Of a DNA stretch of 64,000 nucleotides, positions 10,985-23,687 are shown piece after piece. The stretch is taken from NCBI GenBank assembly GCA_032358165.1, contig JAALGY010000054.1:496001-560000 (forward strand). The letters run 5' to 3'. Positions within the stretch are counted from its first letter, which is position 1. Each line of letters begins with the position of its first letter. Source of the stretch: Diplosphaera chodatii (Eukaryota; Chlorophyta; Trebouxiophyceae; Prasiolales; Stichococcaceae). A program made the position numbers and the translations under genes. Below the pieces are notes generated by a model that saw only the letters and a program-made list of their open reading frames with translations, made no database searches and was not told where the DNA came from.

Positions 10985-13624
10985 CTACCACACTTCACTT
11001 ATGTTCACGAAGCACCGGTGTACATATTCCGTATTCATATGTACATCTTCCTCTTCTTCGGCAGCCTCTTCACCCGCCACGGCATGTCCCTGGAGCACTC
11101 CGCGTTCTGCAAGCCGCACCATAGCCATGCGGTCAGCCTGCCTACCAGCAGATCCGGCCTGCAGAGTGGCGCTCATAAGCGCATCCACGCATAGATCCTG
11201 CAACAGACCCTGTGCGTGGTGGCCACGAGCTGACCTCAATGGGAACGCTGCCGTTGGCCAGCATCGCCAGGATCCGCTCCGACTCGACAAAGTGCTGGTA
11301 CCGGGGCAGCCCGCTGCCCCCGTCGCCCCGGTAGTGCTTCAGGCGCGCCCTGGCACTGCAGCACCCACAGCCGCCGTGCTGCAGCAGAATCCACTCGACT
11401 GCTGCCTGAGGCATGGTGGGGTCAGAACGCACAGCAGCCCTGCCAGGTGTCAAGCGTTGTGGGGCACCCTGCACACATGGTCAGCGGTATGGTACACAGC
11501 AGCTGGGCACCTCTGAAGAACGCCGCTGTGCCACTTGAAGTGCATGGCGGCAATGGCCTTGGGGTACACGGAGGCGCTCCAGGCGTCGCCCACCGCCCGC
11601 GGCTGCTGCAGGGTGCGCACGTAGCTGCCTCTGTGCGCGGCGTAGGGCGTCAGGTCGTACACATCCGAGGCGCCGTAGAACCCCCCCCTGCGGGCCAGCG
11701 CAGCAGAGCCGTGCATGCTGCGCCTCAAGCGGTCTCGACCAGAAGCCGCTGTTCGCTTGTTGCATGGTGGCATTGCTGCTGATCCTCACACGCAGGACAG
11801 CAACAGGCTGGGGCACAGCAGCTGCAGGCGAGACATCAGCCTGTGTCACCCTCTGCATCACACGCGACACGGGCTGCCAGTGACGCACACCTGGGGCTCT
11901 TCTCGCCGGGCGGCACCGGCCCAAAGTACCTCGCCGCCGTGCGGGCGCTGACCACCTTGTGGTTGCCGGTGTTGGTGCGGAGGTACGCCTTGAAGGCCAC
12001 CACCTGCACATCAGACACACAGACTGCATCACCGTCTGACAGGCAAGCGCACGTGCAGGGTAGGACCCCCAATTTGAGCTCCCGGCAGCCGCCGAAGCAC
12101 AGGGCCAGCAGCCACTGTCATCGGCTGGGATTCCGCCACCAGCAAGTTCGCAGGCGCGGTGAGCGCCAGCAGGGCGGCGCACCTACCTTGTACGGGAAGC
12201 CGCCGGTCAGGTGGCGGACCACCGAGCAGTGCAGCCCGAACTGCTCGGGCAGGCTGGGCGCCGGCTGCACATCCGGCACCGAGGCGTCTTCAGCCACCCT
12301 GCAGCGGCACATGCTTGCGGTCCCTCAGGAAGCACGACATGCAGACACCGTGTGTTGGGGGAGCGACGCCTGCCAGTCTGTGCAGTGGCCGAGCTCTGAC
12401 AGATGCAGAAGCTCACCTGTCCACCAGCACGCCCGTACCAAAGCTGGCATTTGCCGACTCGAGCCTGGTCACATACTTCTGCGGAGGGCAGCAAACATCA
12501 GTCAGATCCCCGCACTGCAGGCAACGATGCACTCTGCTGTGGCATGTTTGCCACCAGAGCGACTGTATAGACCACTGTATCCGACCACTACTCGGTATCC
12601 GCATGTTGATCAATGCGTCGTGTGAGCAATGGCACCTGTATGCCGGGGCCGAGAGCATCAAAGTCATACAGCTCGTCACTGTCGGCAATTACGACCCAGT
12701 CCTGCAGTGACTGGATGCGGTCGTGCAACAGCCGCAGCTTGATCTGCAGCCAGTTCATGACGATCCGTCACCGGGTGCGGCACAGCCAGGGGCACATTTG
12801 GGGGTGCAGCAGCGGCATGGCACAGCTTTGTTGCAGAGGTCCTCAGCCGGACACACGTACCTCTAAGTGCGCGTCGGACGAGTATGAGGCGCCAGTCCAG
12901 CGTTCATAGGCCACGCCCGCGCCTTGTAACACACTGATCACTCCCGCCAGGTCACCAGCCGCTGCTGTGCCTGAAGTGGACACGCTGGCGACGTCAGGGC
13001 GGTGATCTTACGCGATAAATTTCACTGCTATCAGAGCGACCCTATCGAACTGCATGGCCGACTGTCGACACAGTAGCCATGCACACTATGTCATTGCATG
13101 GACATGTATGACTAAAATGTAGTCAACATCACTCACCATTGCTCTTCGTGTGGACCACCAGCAGCATGTGCTCACGCCTGAAGCCTACATCTGTGTAGTG
13201 ACGCAGCCAGTGCTGCAGTAGCGTAGCAGCGCCTGCAACAGCATGTGCAACGGCAGCATAGCGTGAGGCACCTACCATTCAACTGCGGAAGTGTTACTGC
13301 CATATGTCAGCCGCATCACACAGCACGCTCATGGTGCTACAGCTCGCTTTCACACAAATCACGGCGCTTCAAGTCACCTGGAAAGTCCGTGCCGATCAAG
13401 GAGTACAGCCAGACCTTCCTTTCGCTGGGCCGATCCGCCACAGCAATGCTGTCATTGGCTGCGTGATCACGAGCTATGCGGGCGCTCTGACTTCGCTGAA
13501 GTCTCGTAAGACCTCTTTCTCTTCCAACCGTCGTCGTCGACATGCACAGCAGGACTGCGGCCGCCGCTGAATACAGCAGGACGATGTGGCACTGACGCAT
13601 GACACGCACCGGCTCATTGCACAT
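10985..13624 (-). CDS. Type II membrane glycosyltransferase-like protein (ADSDE motif)
   Basis: Ten exons, 5' to 3': 13624-13378, 13232-13137, 12970-12861, 12743-12636, 12478-12417, 12298-12187, 12003-11891, 11717-11511, 11355-11235, 11197-10985. They sum to 1389 nt, exactly 462 codons plus TAG. The N-terminus has a short cytoplasmic stretch and one hydrophobic segment (about residues 10-24 from the first Met), as in a Golgi signal-anchor enzyme; the second Met at 13600 is also plausible. Next comes a GT-A-like start (LLQHWLRHYTDVG, then HMLLVVHTKSN), and WVVIADSDELYDFD is the likely metal-binding acidic motif. This is the pattern of the family-2-like domain of unknown specificity (Pfam Glyco_tranf_2_4 type). 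The conserved block around GGFYGASDVYD and AMHFKWHSG follows. Donor and acceptor substrates cannot be told. It is head-to-head with the GT49-like gene. Confidence 0.75.
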
Positions 13625-14297
13625 CAATCTGACTGCTGCCCTGCATGACAGGCGGTTCGCTTCCCTTCAGAGCAGGATCGCTGCCTTGCGCAGGCAGTGC
13701 GCAATGTGCAGCCCGAGAAATACTCCCCAGCTGGCAGCCCTGACCCCTTCACGTCAGCACCCATGACGACTGCAAACCTCCCAGCTGGACACCATGATAA
13801 TGCCAGCAACGGTGTCGGACTGTCGCGCACACCTCCCTTGGGCCCCACTTCACGGTTCACTTCACTATTGAATACGCTGATGTTCCTGACTCAAAACTGA
13901 ATGCAGCTGCGTCGCTTGCCAATTCAGCTCTGTCCTTGTCCCGTCATGCAACGCAGTCGCCGCGGCGCGTGTGCCCGTTGATCCAATCCATAGCAGTCAA
14001 AATACTTACGAAGCCTCACTGGTTGCATTAGTGATGCATTGAGATGAGCGTTGGTCCAATGCAAGCGCAAAAGGTTGCCATACGCCGCGCAGATGCGGGC
14101 ATGTGCAGCCCAGACAGCAACCGCAGCAGTCGACGGCCGCGTGTGTGCAGGTGCAGGGCCGAAGTGTAGATCATTTAACACCTGCTGAGACAGCGACTGG
14201 ACTCGCCAGTGGCCTACGTCCGCCGCTGCACTTGTGCCCTTTGGTCGTCCGCCCTGGGATAGATCCGGCTGATCGTTTGCGTTACTAAGTGTTACAG
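13625..14297. other. Divergent promoter interval of two glycosyltransferase genes
   Basis: Lies between the start of the minus-strand ADSDE gene and the first recognisable exon of the GT49-like gene. The first exon of the latter, with its ATG, probably lies here but was not found. A 136-codon minus-strand open frame (14334-13924) has no splice link to the neighbour and looks fortuitous. Confidence 0.45.
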
Positions 14298-17200
14298 AAG
14301 CTGACAATTCAGGCGTGAAGTTGCGCTTGAACAACCGCAGGCGGGCACCACAGGCTGCAGCCTGCGCGTGCGCCGTTCTGACGTTTGCCGCGACGCTGGT
14401 GCTGCTGTGTGCTCAGCCTCACAGGGCATGGGTCCGACAACATTCATTCGGCGACAGCGACACAGCCGCCGCACACCGCTCCGGTCGCAAGGAAGCAGCG
14501 CCCTGCTGGTCTGCGCCAGATCCATCTTCAGCAGGTGGCACTGCATGCATGATCAGCAATAACCTGGTGCTAGCACAACGCACACCGCGGATGTGACCCT
14601 TCCGCAAAGGTGGCCCTTGTGCATGCTGCCCGGTGGGCGGCCGGTCCTCTGCAGGACCTTGCAGATCAGTCTTCGCTCGAATGCCCACAGGGCCTGCGCC
14701 GCACCCTGATGCCGCCGACGCCATGCACCCTGCTCGGCGGCGCAGTGGCAGCCCCCCGCCGCCGCCGCCGGCGGCCCAGACCGGCTGGCGCCCGTCCGAC
14801 GTCAACCTCACCAGCTGCATGGCCGAGGACGTCGATGAGGTGCCCTTCAGCGTGCAGGACTTCGAGGCCGCGGCGCCCGGCAGGTACTGAAGGTTTCCCC
14901 CTGCGGCGCCGCAGCTGCCCCATCGATCCGGCCGCCACCTGTTACCTGTAGTCCATGCAGCTTAGTGATGGCACCAAGCACTGACTGCTGTCATAAGCTA
15001 CCGGTCATAACAGTGCAGCACCGCATGAGTCGGCGATCCTGTGCTCGGGCTGCACGCCGGCAGGCTGCCATGTCTGCGCGATCGCAACACTGCAGTCATT
15101 CCATCTGCGAATTCTCTCCACGAGAGGGCGCCTGTCCCGTCTCAATCGTTAGTGATGGCGCGTGAACCATGTTGCACACTGCAAGTGCCAGAGTGTCGCA
15201 CGTCCATTGCAGGCTGCGGGTGGAGGCGGCCTTCTACAGCGCCCGCCGCCCCACGCTGCCGGTCACAGTAACAGTCATGGCCACCGCCGGCAAGCTGCCT
15301 GCCCTGCAGGTGGGGCAGACGCACCCAGTTGCCTTCTTGCGCTGCTCCGCAACGAGTTGAGTTCATTCAGCAAACCTTCCACGCAGACAGCAGATAGCCA
15401 ACCACCTGGTCTCAGCCCACAGCACATGGCTGCCCAATATATTGCCAATATATTGATCAATATATTGCTCAATACCTGGAATATTGGGTATATTGAGGGA
15501 TCATGGGCGGCGTCGCATGCAGTGTGCTGTGAAATGGAACATCACGTGCCCTTGCTGTGGCGGTGTTTACCCGCCTCCACAACGTGCCTTGGCCAATGTG
15601 CTTGCTTCCATCGCTTTGGACGCTGCTCCTGCTCAGCCCAGTCACTGTGGGTTGGCGGCACGCGCCAGCAGTGCTCTGCAGCCTGCTCAAAACTGTTGCT
15701 CCAGTCTATGCTTCAATGTACGAATCAAAGGGCTGGCGAACCATGGCAGGTTTAGTTGGCAGGGCCAATTTCACACATGCATGTATAGGTGCATGTGCAT
15801 GTCGTGCAGGGCCTATGTGAGTCGTGGCCGGGCCCGTTGTCCATCGCCTTCTACCTCGCAGTCGTGGCAGACGGCTCCCCACTAGATGACAGAGTCGCGG
15901 CAGCCGTCGCGGCAGTCAACGCCACCTTTGAGCAGTGAGCAGTGGGCTGTGCCTGGCGCTGCGATCACGGCGGCTGGCCTTGCAGACACAAGCACGGCAG
16001 GATTATATTGGCAGCCAGCTTTGAGCACAACCATGCAACCACCGTTTGGTGCTGGACTTGCCACATTGGGAGCGCCTTCTTCGTTTTCAGGCCTGCTGCT
16101 CTGCGCTGCAGGCTGGAGCACTTGGGGCGGTGCCAGGCGGACGTCGTGGTGTACTCGGAGCGGGTGGCGGACGAGGCGGCGGCGGCGCTGTTCCCCATCA
16201 ACATCCTGCGCAACAACGCGATCCTGCTGGCGCGCACGCCGCTGGTGCTGCTGGCGGACGCGGACCTGCTGATTGGCGCCGACCTGGTCGACGCGATGTC
16301 GGACCCCTCGGAGTGAGCCCCTCCGCTTCAGTGATGCGACAGCACAGCGCCAGCATCGCACTGTGCACATGTAAACTCGCACGCGGGCGACTGCAAATGC
16401 AGTATTCTGGATGCTGCGGTAGGCTGTTCTGGACCAAAAGGGTTCGGGGTTCGCATTTCTGGCAATCCATCCTTGAACCAGCCGTCGTACGCCTGCTGCT
16501 GCAGGCACCAGAGGGCGCTGGACCTGTGCAGGCGGAAGCACTTTCTGGTGGTGCCGGTGGTCGAGACCCTGCGGGACACCCGCGCCTACAGATGCGCCAG
16601 AGGTCCGCAGCTCGTTCGATTTCCATGCTCCATGTGATGCAGCGTTCGGCCTGACAATCCGAGATGCTCCCAGTTATCAGCAGCTTACCATGTGTTCACC
16701 GCATGGTCGAGTCAGCCCTCTCATGTGGAGGCTCACAACATGCTTTCGTGTGCTGCGCGCAGGGGGCAAGGGGGTGGTGCTGGAGCACATGCGCGACCAC
16801 AAGGCCTGGGGCTTCAAGGTGCGGCACACGAAGTTCCTGCACGGCAGCACCAACTTCCCACGCTGGGCGAAGGCAGAGGCGCCGTTCCGAGTGCTCAAGC
16901 CGCACGAGAGGCGAGTCGAAGTGCTGGGCAACGCTGCCTCTTTCAATCATCCACCTACCTGGACATGTGAATTATGCTGCAGTGTCATGGCACCTGATCT
17001 GGCTCCGCTGGTGCCTTGCCCACAGTGATTAAAGCCGGATATGTTGGCAGGGTGCGCAAATATTTTGCCATCTACCACACAAGGAAACCTCTGACGGCGC
17101 TCAAGTCTGGCACTTAACCGCATGCAGGTACGAGCCGTGGGGCCTCATGTACCGCCCAGCGCTGGGCTTCTTCGACGTGCGGTACCGGGGCTACGGCAGG

Positions 17201-18354
17201 AACAAGATCCAGCACTTGCACATGCACACGGAGCAGCTGGGCTGGCGGTGAGCAGTTGCTGCAGGGTGCTGGTGCTAGTTGCATGGGGGGATCTTGCGCA
17301 GGCCTAGACAGGCTGCAGCGCAAGTGCCCTGGGCACACACTGCGGCGGCGTGCTGAAGGGCAGCAGGCTACATGTGCTGTGGTCGGGGTGCTGCATGTCC
17401 AGGTTTGCGTTTGATGCAGGTACCGACCGGTCGCATGCTTTCCATGGCGCAGGTACATGGTGCACCACAGGGGCTACATGGTGCACCGGCCGCACCGGGA
17501 GTCGGCCGCTAAGCAGCAGTTCATGGCCGGGCACGCCATCGCTGCGCAGGCATCCGCCGCGGTGCGGCCCCTTGGCATCGAGACTGTTCTTGTTGCACTG
17601 ATGTTAAATTGCATCACACCGGGGTTGCGCCACGGTCTGCTGGGGCCTGGCCGGCTGCTGGCAGCCTGCAGCGACACGTCGCCTCACGGCTCAGTGGCAC
17701 GCAGCAGCCGCTTCCACCGCACATGCGTCAGCTGCCGCTGGTGCGCCTGCAGGTGGCGGCGGGCGCCGAGCCGCGCGCCGCGTTGGCGGACGCGGCCCGA
17801 GACGCGCCGGGCAGCCTGCTGGTCTTCGGCACCAACAGCGGCTTCTTCGAGGCGCAGAAGGCCGCCGGCAGCCGGTGCGCCGCCACGCCCAAATCCCCCA
17901 GGCAGCTTGGCGCATGCGCTTGAGCTCTGGGAGACATGCAGGAATATGTGACGTGACAAAAACACGCTTCACTGCATGAGCAACCTGTTTATCAGGTACC
18001 ATATGATCGTCATTGTATAAGCTCGTGGCAGCGTCACATGATGTGTGCAGCACATGTCATGGCCATGTGCATCCAGATGTATAACTTGTTTGGCCTGGCC
18101 GATGCCAAGCTGCCAGCTGTGCTGACCGCGCGCAAGCGCTGCTGCGGTCAAGGAGTTTGTTGATGCTTCACCGATGCAGCCGTGTGACGAGCGCCGTGCG
18201 CCCGCGCAGGTACCGGCCGCTGCTGACGCCGGGCTTCCAGCGGTGCCGGGCGCGGCTGCCGTGGTGGCAGATCTACGGGCCCGCGGGCGAGCCGATGCCC
18301 GCGGTGACGGCGCCGCCGACGCCGCAGCACCTGTTCGGCGTGGACGTCGCGTGA
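14298..18354 (+). CDS. GT49 / LARGE-like glycosyltransferase, type II membrane protein
   Basis: Exons: 14298-14534, 14691-14883, 15213-15309, 15810-15934, 16112-16312, 16505-16602, 16763-16910, 17128-17247, 17453-17549, 17753-17874, 18210-18354. In frame from the third base of the first exon to TGA 18352-18354, 526 codons. The start ATG is missing: the frame is open upstream to a stop at 14270 without an ATG, so a 5' exon exists. A hydrophobic anchor (about 14345-14430) follows RRR. The catalytic region matches GT49 (LARGE C-terminal domain/B4GAT1): FPINILRNNAILLA, LLADADLL as the DxD motif, FLHGSTNFPRWAKA, then YEPWGLMYRPALGFFDVRY, YGRNKIQHL and the terminal GYMVHRPH. Family members add glucuronic acid or related sugars in the Golgi; the substrate in algae is unknown. 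The donor after 16910 is GC (GCGAGT), forced by frame; the one after 17549 may also be GC. Confidence 0.8.
15435..15467. repeat. Three copies of palindromic decamer CAATATATTG
   Basis: Perfect copies at 15435-15444, 15446-15455 and 15458-15467, followed by a degenerate AT-rich tail to about 15505. They lie in the 500 bp intron (15310-15809) of the GT49-like gene and stand out against GC-rich surroundings. Confidence 0.9.
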
Positions 18355-19110
18355 TGGGATGTGATGCGGCTGCGACGACGCAGGGGGCGCCGGGCGCGGC
18401 AGACGCCTCGTGCAGCCTCCTGCGTCGTCGCACGACGCACATGTTGCGTGGGGATGTGTCTGTGGCTGAGGTGCCATGGCACTCCGGATGGCACGAGGAG
18501 CAGTTCATGACTATGGGGGCGGGGGCGATTAAGGTAAGTGCGAATGGCAAGGCGAAGCCTTGAGAAGGCAAACAAAGTAGCTTACAAGACCCAGCAATGA
18601 TGCAGCATTCCGATGCTGTCGAGTCGAAGTGCAGCTGTGATAACAGCGTATTAAATAGCGCAAAGCAGATCGGCTTTGCGCTGCACCTATTCTTTGCGCC
18701 GAAGTGTCACACTTTACGCTGATTCAATTTCCTATGCTTTGTGGGGACCATTTATTGCAGAATGGATTGCGATAGGTAGTTGCATTGGTTGATGCGTCGC
18801 AGTGAATGGTAGTTGTCCTGGTTTGTAGATTGATTGCATTCCTGTCCTGTCATGCGTGAGGCACCTGTGTCCCACAAACAGGCAGGCAGCATAAGCCCTT
18901 ACTTGGGCGGTATGGTAGCTGCCAGTAGTCGAAATGTAAGAGTGTCTGGTGGCAAGGCGTACTGAACGCCGGCATACCGGCAGCAGCGCAGCATCCATGC
19001 ATCTGGTGGGTCTACAAACCAGCATCCTGCCACTGACAGCCGCATGCCAATGCATTGCGCTGCTCGCGCGAGTTCTAGGGCCGGCGATCCCAGGGTGGCT
19101 TGCCGCCGCA
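18355..19110. other. Convergent intergenic interval
   Basis: Between the ends of the GT49-like gene (+) and the DUF1997 gene (-). It is less GC-rich than the flanks and no coding exon was recognised. TTACA at 18592 (TGTAA on the minus strand) is a distant candidate signal for the DUF1997 transcript. Confidence 0.5.
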
Positions 19111-21701
19111 TCAGGACCCCTCAGCCTGCCCGCCGTGCCCCACGGGCACGCCTTCTCGGTCGCACGGCTGCCAGTCGCCCGGCAGCGCGTCCGGCACTGC
19201 GGTGTCGGGCTCTGCGGCGTCCAGCCCCGCGGCTGCCAGCAGGCCGCCGCTGCTGCCGCCCCGCTTGGGGTCGCCTGTCGACCAGGCCGCATAGTCCTAC
19301 ATTGCACGCATCAGCAGCTGGGAAGGTCATGGCAGTTCATGCGGAATCAGCACGAACAGGTGTGGCTCTGCAAGATAGGTGTCCGACATGGGCACCAGCG
19401 CTGCTTGTGCGCACACCTGGGCCAGCAGCTGCAGGAAGCTGGGCAGCAGCGCCTGCAGCCCCACCTTCAGCACCAGGCCCCCTGCAACACGTCAGTCCGG
19501 GCCCCCGCAATCAGCAAAGCTTGAAGGTGCTTGAAGCAGCACTGCAAGGCGGCGACCAAGAATGCTCACTGCCATGCAGCCTCAGCCATCCAGACTCCGA
19601 GACTATCACCAGCGTTTTGCACAACCTACTGGAACAACACTTTTGAACCGCTACAGGGTTTGGAGCACAGCGTACCGGCGTAGCCCAGCAGCGGGCCGGG
19701 CACGACCCGCAGCGCCGGCGGCACATTCAGGTTCACCCGGACGTCCACCCTGGCCGCCAGCTGCTGCGCCGCCCCCCCTGCAGCATCAACTTCACCGGCT
19801 GCATGCGCTTGCTGCTGCTGCGAGCTGTCTGAACCGTTGCTGCTCGTGCTGTCTGTCGCGCCGTTGCTGCTGCTGGCTTCCCCGACTGGCACGCCGTCCA
19901 CAACGCTGTACGCCGCTGAGACTGCCGTGCCGCTTCCTGCTGCGTCGTTGCTGCCGTTGCCCTCCTGCTGGGGTGCGGCCGCGATGGCAGCAGCAGACTG
20001 TTGCAGGTCTGAAGGCTGTAGCGGCCGAAACTCGTCAGCTGATGCCAGCGGGTCGTGCGGCACCTCGCCACCGCTGCTGGTGCTGCCGCCCTGCTGCCGA
20101 TCCGCCTGCTGCTGGGGGTGCGGCGCCCACTCTGGCTGCCGCCGGCGCACCTGCAGATGCAGAACAAAGCCTAGCCTTACAGCTGCGGCATGAGCAAGGT
20201 GCCCGCCGGCAAGAACATCCCAAGGAGGCATTGATAACTAGCATATGACCCCGGTCCGCCAAGTGGGCTCGAGGACATTCGCAGTGCAGAGGGCAGCAGG
20301 GTGTGCACCAGGCGGCGGAAGGCCTTCCGGTCGCCGGCCTCGATGCTGCCCAGCGTCGCCCGCAGCTGCATCGACACCTCCCGGTCCAGCGCGGGGTCTC
20401 CTGCAACGTTTGTGGCATCGATGTCGTTGATGGTTGCCTCCGCAGATGCAAGGCTCATCAACAGCAGCGCATGCCACCATCTGTCCTGCCAGGCGTCATT
20501 TTGGGACAAGCCATGTGCGGCACGGCATCAATACATACCCTGTGTGCAAACCGCAGGCCCGTTTGCACAGAACATAATCTTTGTTCAGTCAAGCAGGTGG
20601 GCCGCACCCAGCGTGGCGGTCTGGCTGGAGAAGGTGACGCAGCCCGCCTCCCGGTCCACGCTCACGCTGATCAGCACCTGCGGCCGCACCTGCACCCCTG
20701 CGCAGGTTGGCCAGCCCCAGGCGTCAGCACCGCCGCCCGCGGGCAAGGGGACTGCAGCGTCTAAACATGCACAGGTGCAGGGTTGAGGCGTTGGAAACCC
20801 TACACCGCGGGCCGCACCGCACCTGTCGTGGTGTCCAGAGGCACTGTCACTTTGAAAGTCTCCTCGTCCAGCCTGCGTAGAAAGGGACGACCACCACTGA
20901 GAGACGAGCCTGGGTCATGCAGCGAGTTCTTTACGCTGCTGAGCGTTTCTGCTGAGCGGCCAGAGGCACGCATGCCACCTATCGCTACGTGTATGACACG
21001 TGGTGTGGGACACCCGCCAGTATCCTTGCAACCGTGGTCATGACTGCACAGCAACCTTGTGACACTGCGCACCGCTCCACCAGCGACTCGTCAAGGAGGC
21101 TGTACTGCGAGACGGGCAGCGCCAGGTAGTCCGTCAGAGCCCGCCCGCTCCTGCCGCTGCCGGCTGCGTCCACCTTGGCTGAGCTGCCGCCCGTGAACGC
21201 CACCCACTTGGGCTGCGCAGGGTCATGCTTGGTGTGATAACTTCAACAGATGGCGTTTGCTATCCTGGTGCGCACTCCCCTGCATGCAGCGGTCATAGTG
21301 GCAATGGTGGACTGCTGCGGCAGAGCACCTTCGCAGGCTTGTCCGACTTCTGGGCTGCGTCCGTTCTGGCGCGGTTCAGCGGGCTGCTGGCGATGCCGAT
21401 CACCCTGTTCAGCACCTGAACATCGCCAGGGATGGAGTCACCATAGGAGCCACGGCACGGCCACAGGCCCTCGAGCTCATCAGAGCAGGGGCGTTTGGGT
21501 GCAACGAGATGTGATAACAGTCAAGATGTCCATGTTGACTGCAGCTCTGGAGGGCGTCACCCTGACAGCTTGCTCAAGGCTGCGGGTCCCCGCATCGGCG
21601 CGGCACAGCAGCCGGCTTGGCGACTGCCGCCTGCTGTGCTGCGGTCGCTGGGACAGCGGCTGTGCACGCCGCTGGGCAGCACTCTGCAGCACAGACGGCA
21701 T
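19111..21701 (-). CDS. DUF1997-family protein, probably plastid-targeted
   Basis: Exons 5' to 3': 21701-21561, 21475-21329, 21212-21073, 20872-20823, 20697-20608, 20400 to about 20250, 20150-19676, 19481-19417, 19296-19111 (TGA). The first exon encodes a Ser/Arg/Gln-rich leader ending around RLLCRA, a typical chloroplast transit peptide. The DUF1997 core is clear: LTDYLALPVSQYSLLDESLV, FKVTVPLDT, VQVRPQVLISVSVD, NVPPALRVVPGPLLGYAG, then LLPSFLQLLAQ and DYAAWS. Plant members are chloroplast proteins of unknown function related to lipid-binding-like folds; nothing in the sequence shows a reaction. The exon 20150-19676 carries a long Gln/Ser/Ala-rich insert inside the domain. I could not reconcile the frame of the exon ending near 20250 with the next one; its 3' border is uncertain. 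The antisense frame over the insert is a shadow. Confidence 0.75.
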
Positions 21702-22121
21702 GCGTGCCGTTTTGGGCTGATCAGAGGCGTGTGGTGTTTGCAGTTTCTCTCAGGCCTTTTGAGCCAACTGTGGGATTGAAGGCTGCTCAGGCACAGTCAC
21801 TGGCACTGCCAGCATACTGCATGATGTGAAAATGTATTTAACATCATAACTTGTGCAACTGCCAACCTGATCGACAGCAGCGCTGCACGCAGCCACCCCG
21901 AAGGCAGGGTCCACATGGTGGGCCCAGCCCGAGAAATGATCAGGATTTCTCAGGAATGCCACAAGTCATGGCCAGGCGCACACGGTGGCGAAGCTCAAAA
22001 GACAACACCATCACCTTCACAGAGATACATGATTCAGCTGTTCACACTTTTCACGCTGTCATCGACAGCAGAGGCGCATTGCAAGACTGATGTTGGCCGA
22101 TGATGGTAAGGCATCACAACC
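21702..22121. other. Divergent promoter interval
   Basis: Between the starts of the DUF1997 gene (-) and the ubiquitin-like gene (+). No coding exon recognised. Confidence 0.45.
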
Positions 22122-22942
22122 ATGTCGAAGTGCAACAGGTGCAAGTCAAGCAGACGAAATGGCATCTCACGCTTTGTGTCATCACTGCTGCAGGTGCAGA
22201 TCCTTGTGCAAGTGCGCACAGGTTCCGAGGGTCCAGCAGCGACACACTTTGAGATGCTGGACTGCGAACTGGGCACCACCGTGCTGGCGATCAAGCAGCA
22301 GGTGGGCCGGCCTATCGTTAGCCTCGGTATGAAAGTCAATCCGGGATGACTTGCTGGTATAGATCATCACGAGTCCATGTATTGCGAGCGGCTCATTGGA
22401 TGAGGTTGCAAGCCGCAACTCGTGCTGATGCTGGGTCGCCAGTGGCATGCAACAAGACGCGCCTGGCAGCAGCTCCGTCTGACACGATGTGCGGACTGAC
22501 TGGCTCGTCAAACGGGCAGTCCTACCCGACCAGCCTCCACCCGATGCTGAAGTGGCCGCCCGCGCCGCACAGGTGTCGGCGGCGGGGGCCGCCAGCGGCA
22601 AGTACAGCCTGCAGCCTGAGGACCAGGAGCTGGTGTTCATGGGGGAGCGGTGCCGGGACGAGCAGACGCTGCGGGACTACGGCGTCTGTGAGCCCTGGAT
22701 AGTGCAGGTGCGTCGCCTGCTGGACTTTCACCTGGTCGCCTGATGACTGCACCCGGCATCAAGTGCTGGCACAATAATGGCTGCTGCTTCCATGCTGCAC
22801 TTCGGTGCGGGCCTGACGAACCTGGCGGCAGCTGGTGCTTAAGCGCCTGGTGTGACACATGTAGGTCGCAGGCTTCACCGTCAACCCCGAGCAGCCTGGC
22901 AAGCGGTTGCGGGATGGCATGCTGGTGCCATGCGAGGGTTGA
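22122..22942 (+). CDS. Small ubiquitin-like-domain protein
   Basis: Three exons: 22122-22301, 22534-22707, 22865-22942, in frame, 143 aa. The core is a ubiquitin-like fold. The first strand is VQILVQVRTG, then FEMLDCELGTTVLAIKQQ (strand 2 and the helix), a 25-residue Ala-rich insert, QELVFMGERCRDEQTLRDYG (the equivalent of the ubiquitin LIFAGKQLEDGRTLSDY block) and WIVQVAGF. It does not end in a Gly-Gly tail: the last residues are LVPCEG, so it is probably not conjugated, and acts as a ubiquitin-like binding module. The ATG at 22122 is the first in frame. The stretch before the CAG at 22195 reads poorly as coding, so the true first exon could be elsewhere with its junction at 22196. Confidence 0.6.
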
Positions 22943-23687
22943 TGTGCAATTCGCGTGAACCGTATACCGCAAAATCAGCTGTGAGAGGCCATAGAGGATA
23001 GTCCTGAAGTACAAGAATGTGGCGTAAGGGACAGACATTTGCAGTGGGCATGGACAGTTTGTGTGCATGTCAGGTCGAAGGGTTGTCGATGTCAGAACAG
23101 GCCGCATTGGCTTGCAGACACTTTGTGCAGTTGGAACGTGTACTTACAGGTGCACAAAAGAATATAGTCATCAACTGCAAAAGTGGACACAAGCACAAGC
23201 ACACGAGGTACCAATCGTCACGCACGCTAGGCTTCGCACAACAACACAAACCTCTCCAACCTGTGGAGGCACCACTCTGCAGACAGCAGCAATTGCAGCA
23301 GACCAAAACTGTGGACAGCATTCGACATGCGGCATACCATTTGCCACATCACAAGGTTGCTCACAAGGCATGGACTGCTGAACTAGTTACCCTACTTAGC
23401 TAGGACCGCAAACAGCGGCACGAGCAGTACTGCACCCTCACGCGAGCTGCAGAGAACGTGATGCTTGCAGCTGTACTACAACCCCATGACACACAGCCGC
23501 TGTCGCCCTGCTTACCAGCATTATTGTTTAAATGACAATCACAATGTGCTAGGCTGGTGAACTTTACTACGTCGCAGCCAGACCTGCACAATCCAAAAGT
23601 GCCCTGAGGCTGCGCTGCAGCGGCATCGACAGGAGCCTGGCAGCAGCTGAGCCCCTACGAGCATATGTCAGTGCCTCGAAGGGCTGC
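22943..23687. other. Convergent intergenic interval
   Basis: Between the 3' ends of the ubiquitin-like gene and the ankyrin/RING gene. Relatively AT-rich, no recognised exon. TTACA at 23144 (TGTAA on the minus strand) is too far from the RING stop to call. Confidence 0.5.

Noticed and set aside
13924..14334. 136-codon minus-strand open frame as N-terminus of the ADSDE glycosyltransferase
   Set aside because: The exon 13624-13378 joins the next exon in exact phase and already supplies a start and signal anchor; this frame has no such link.
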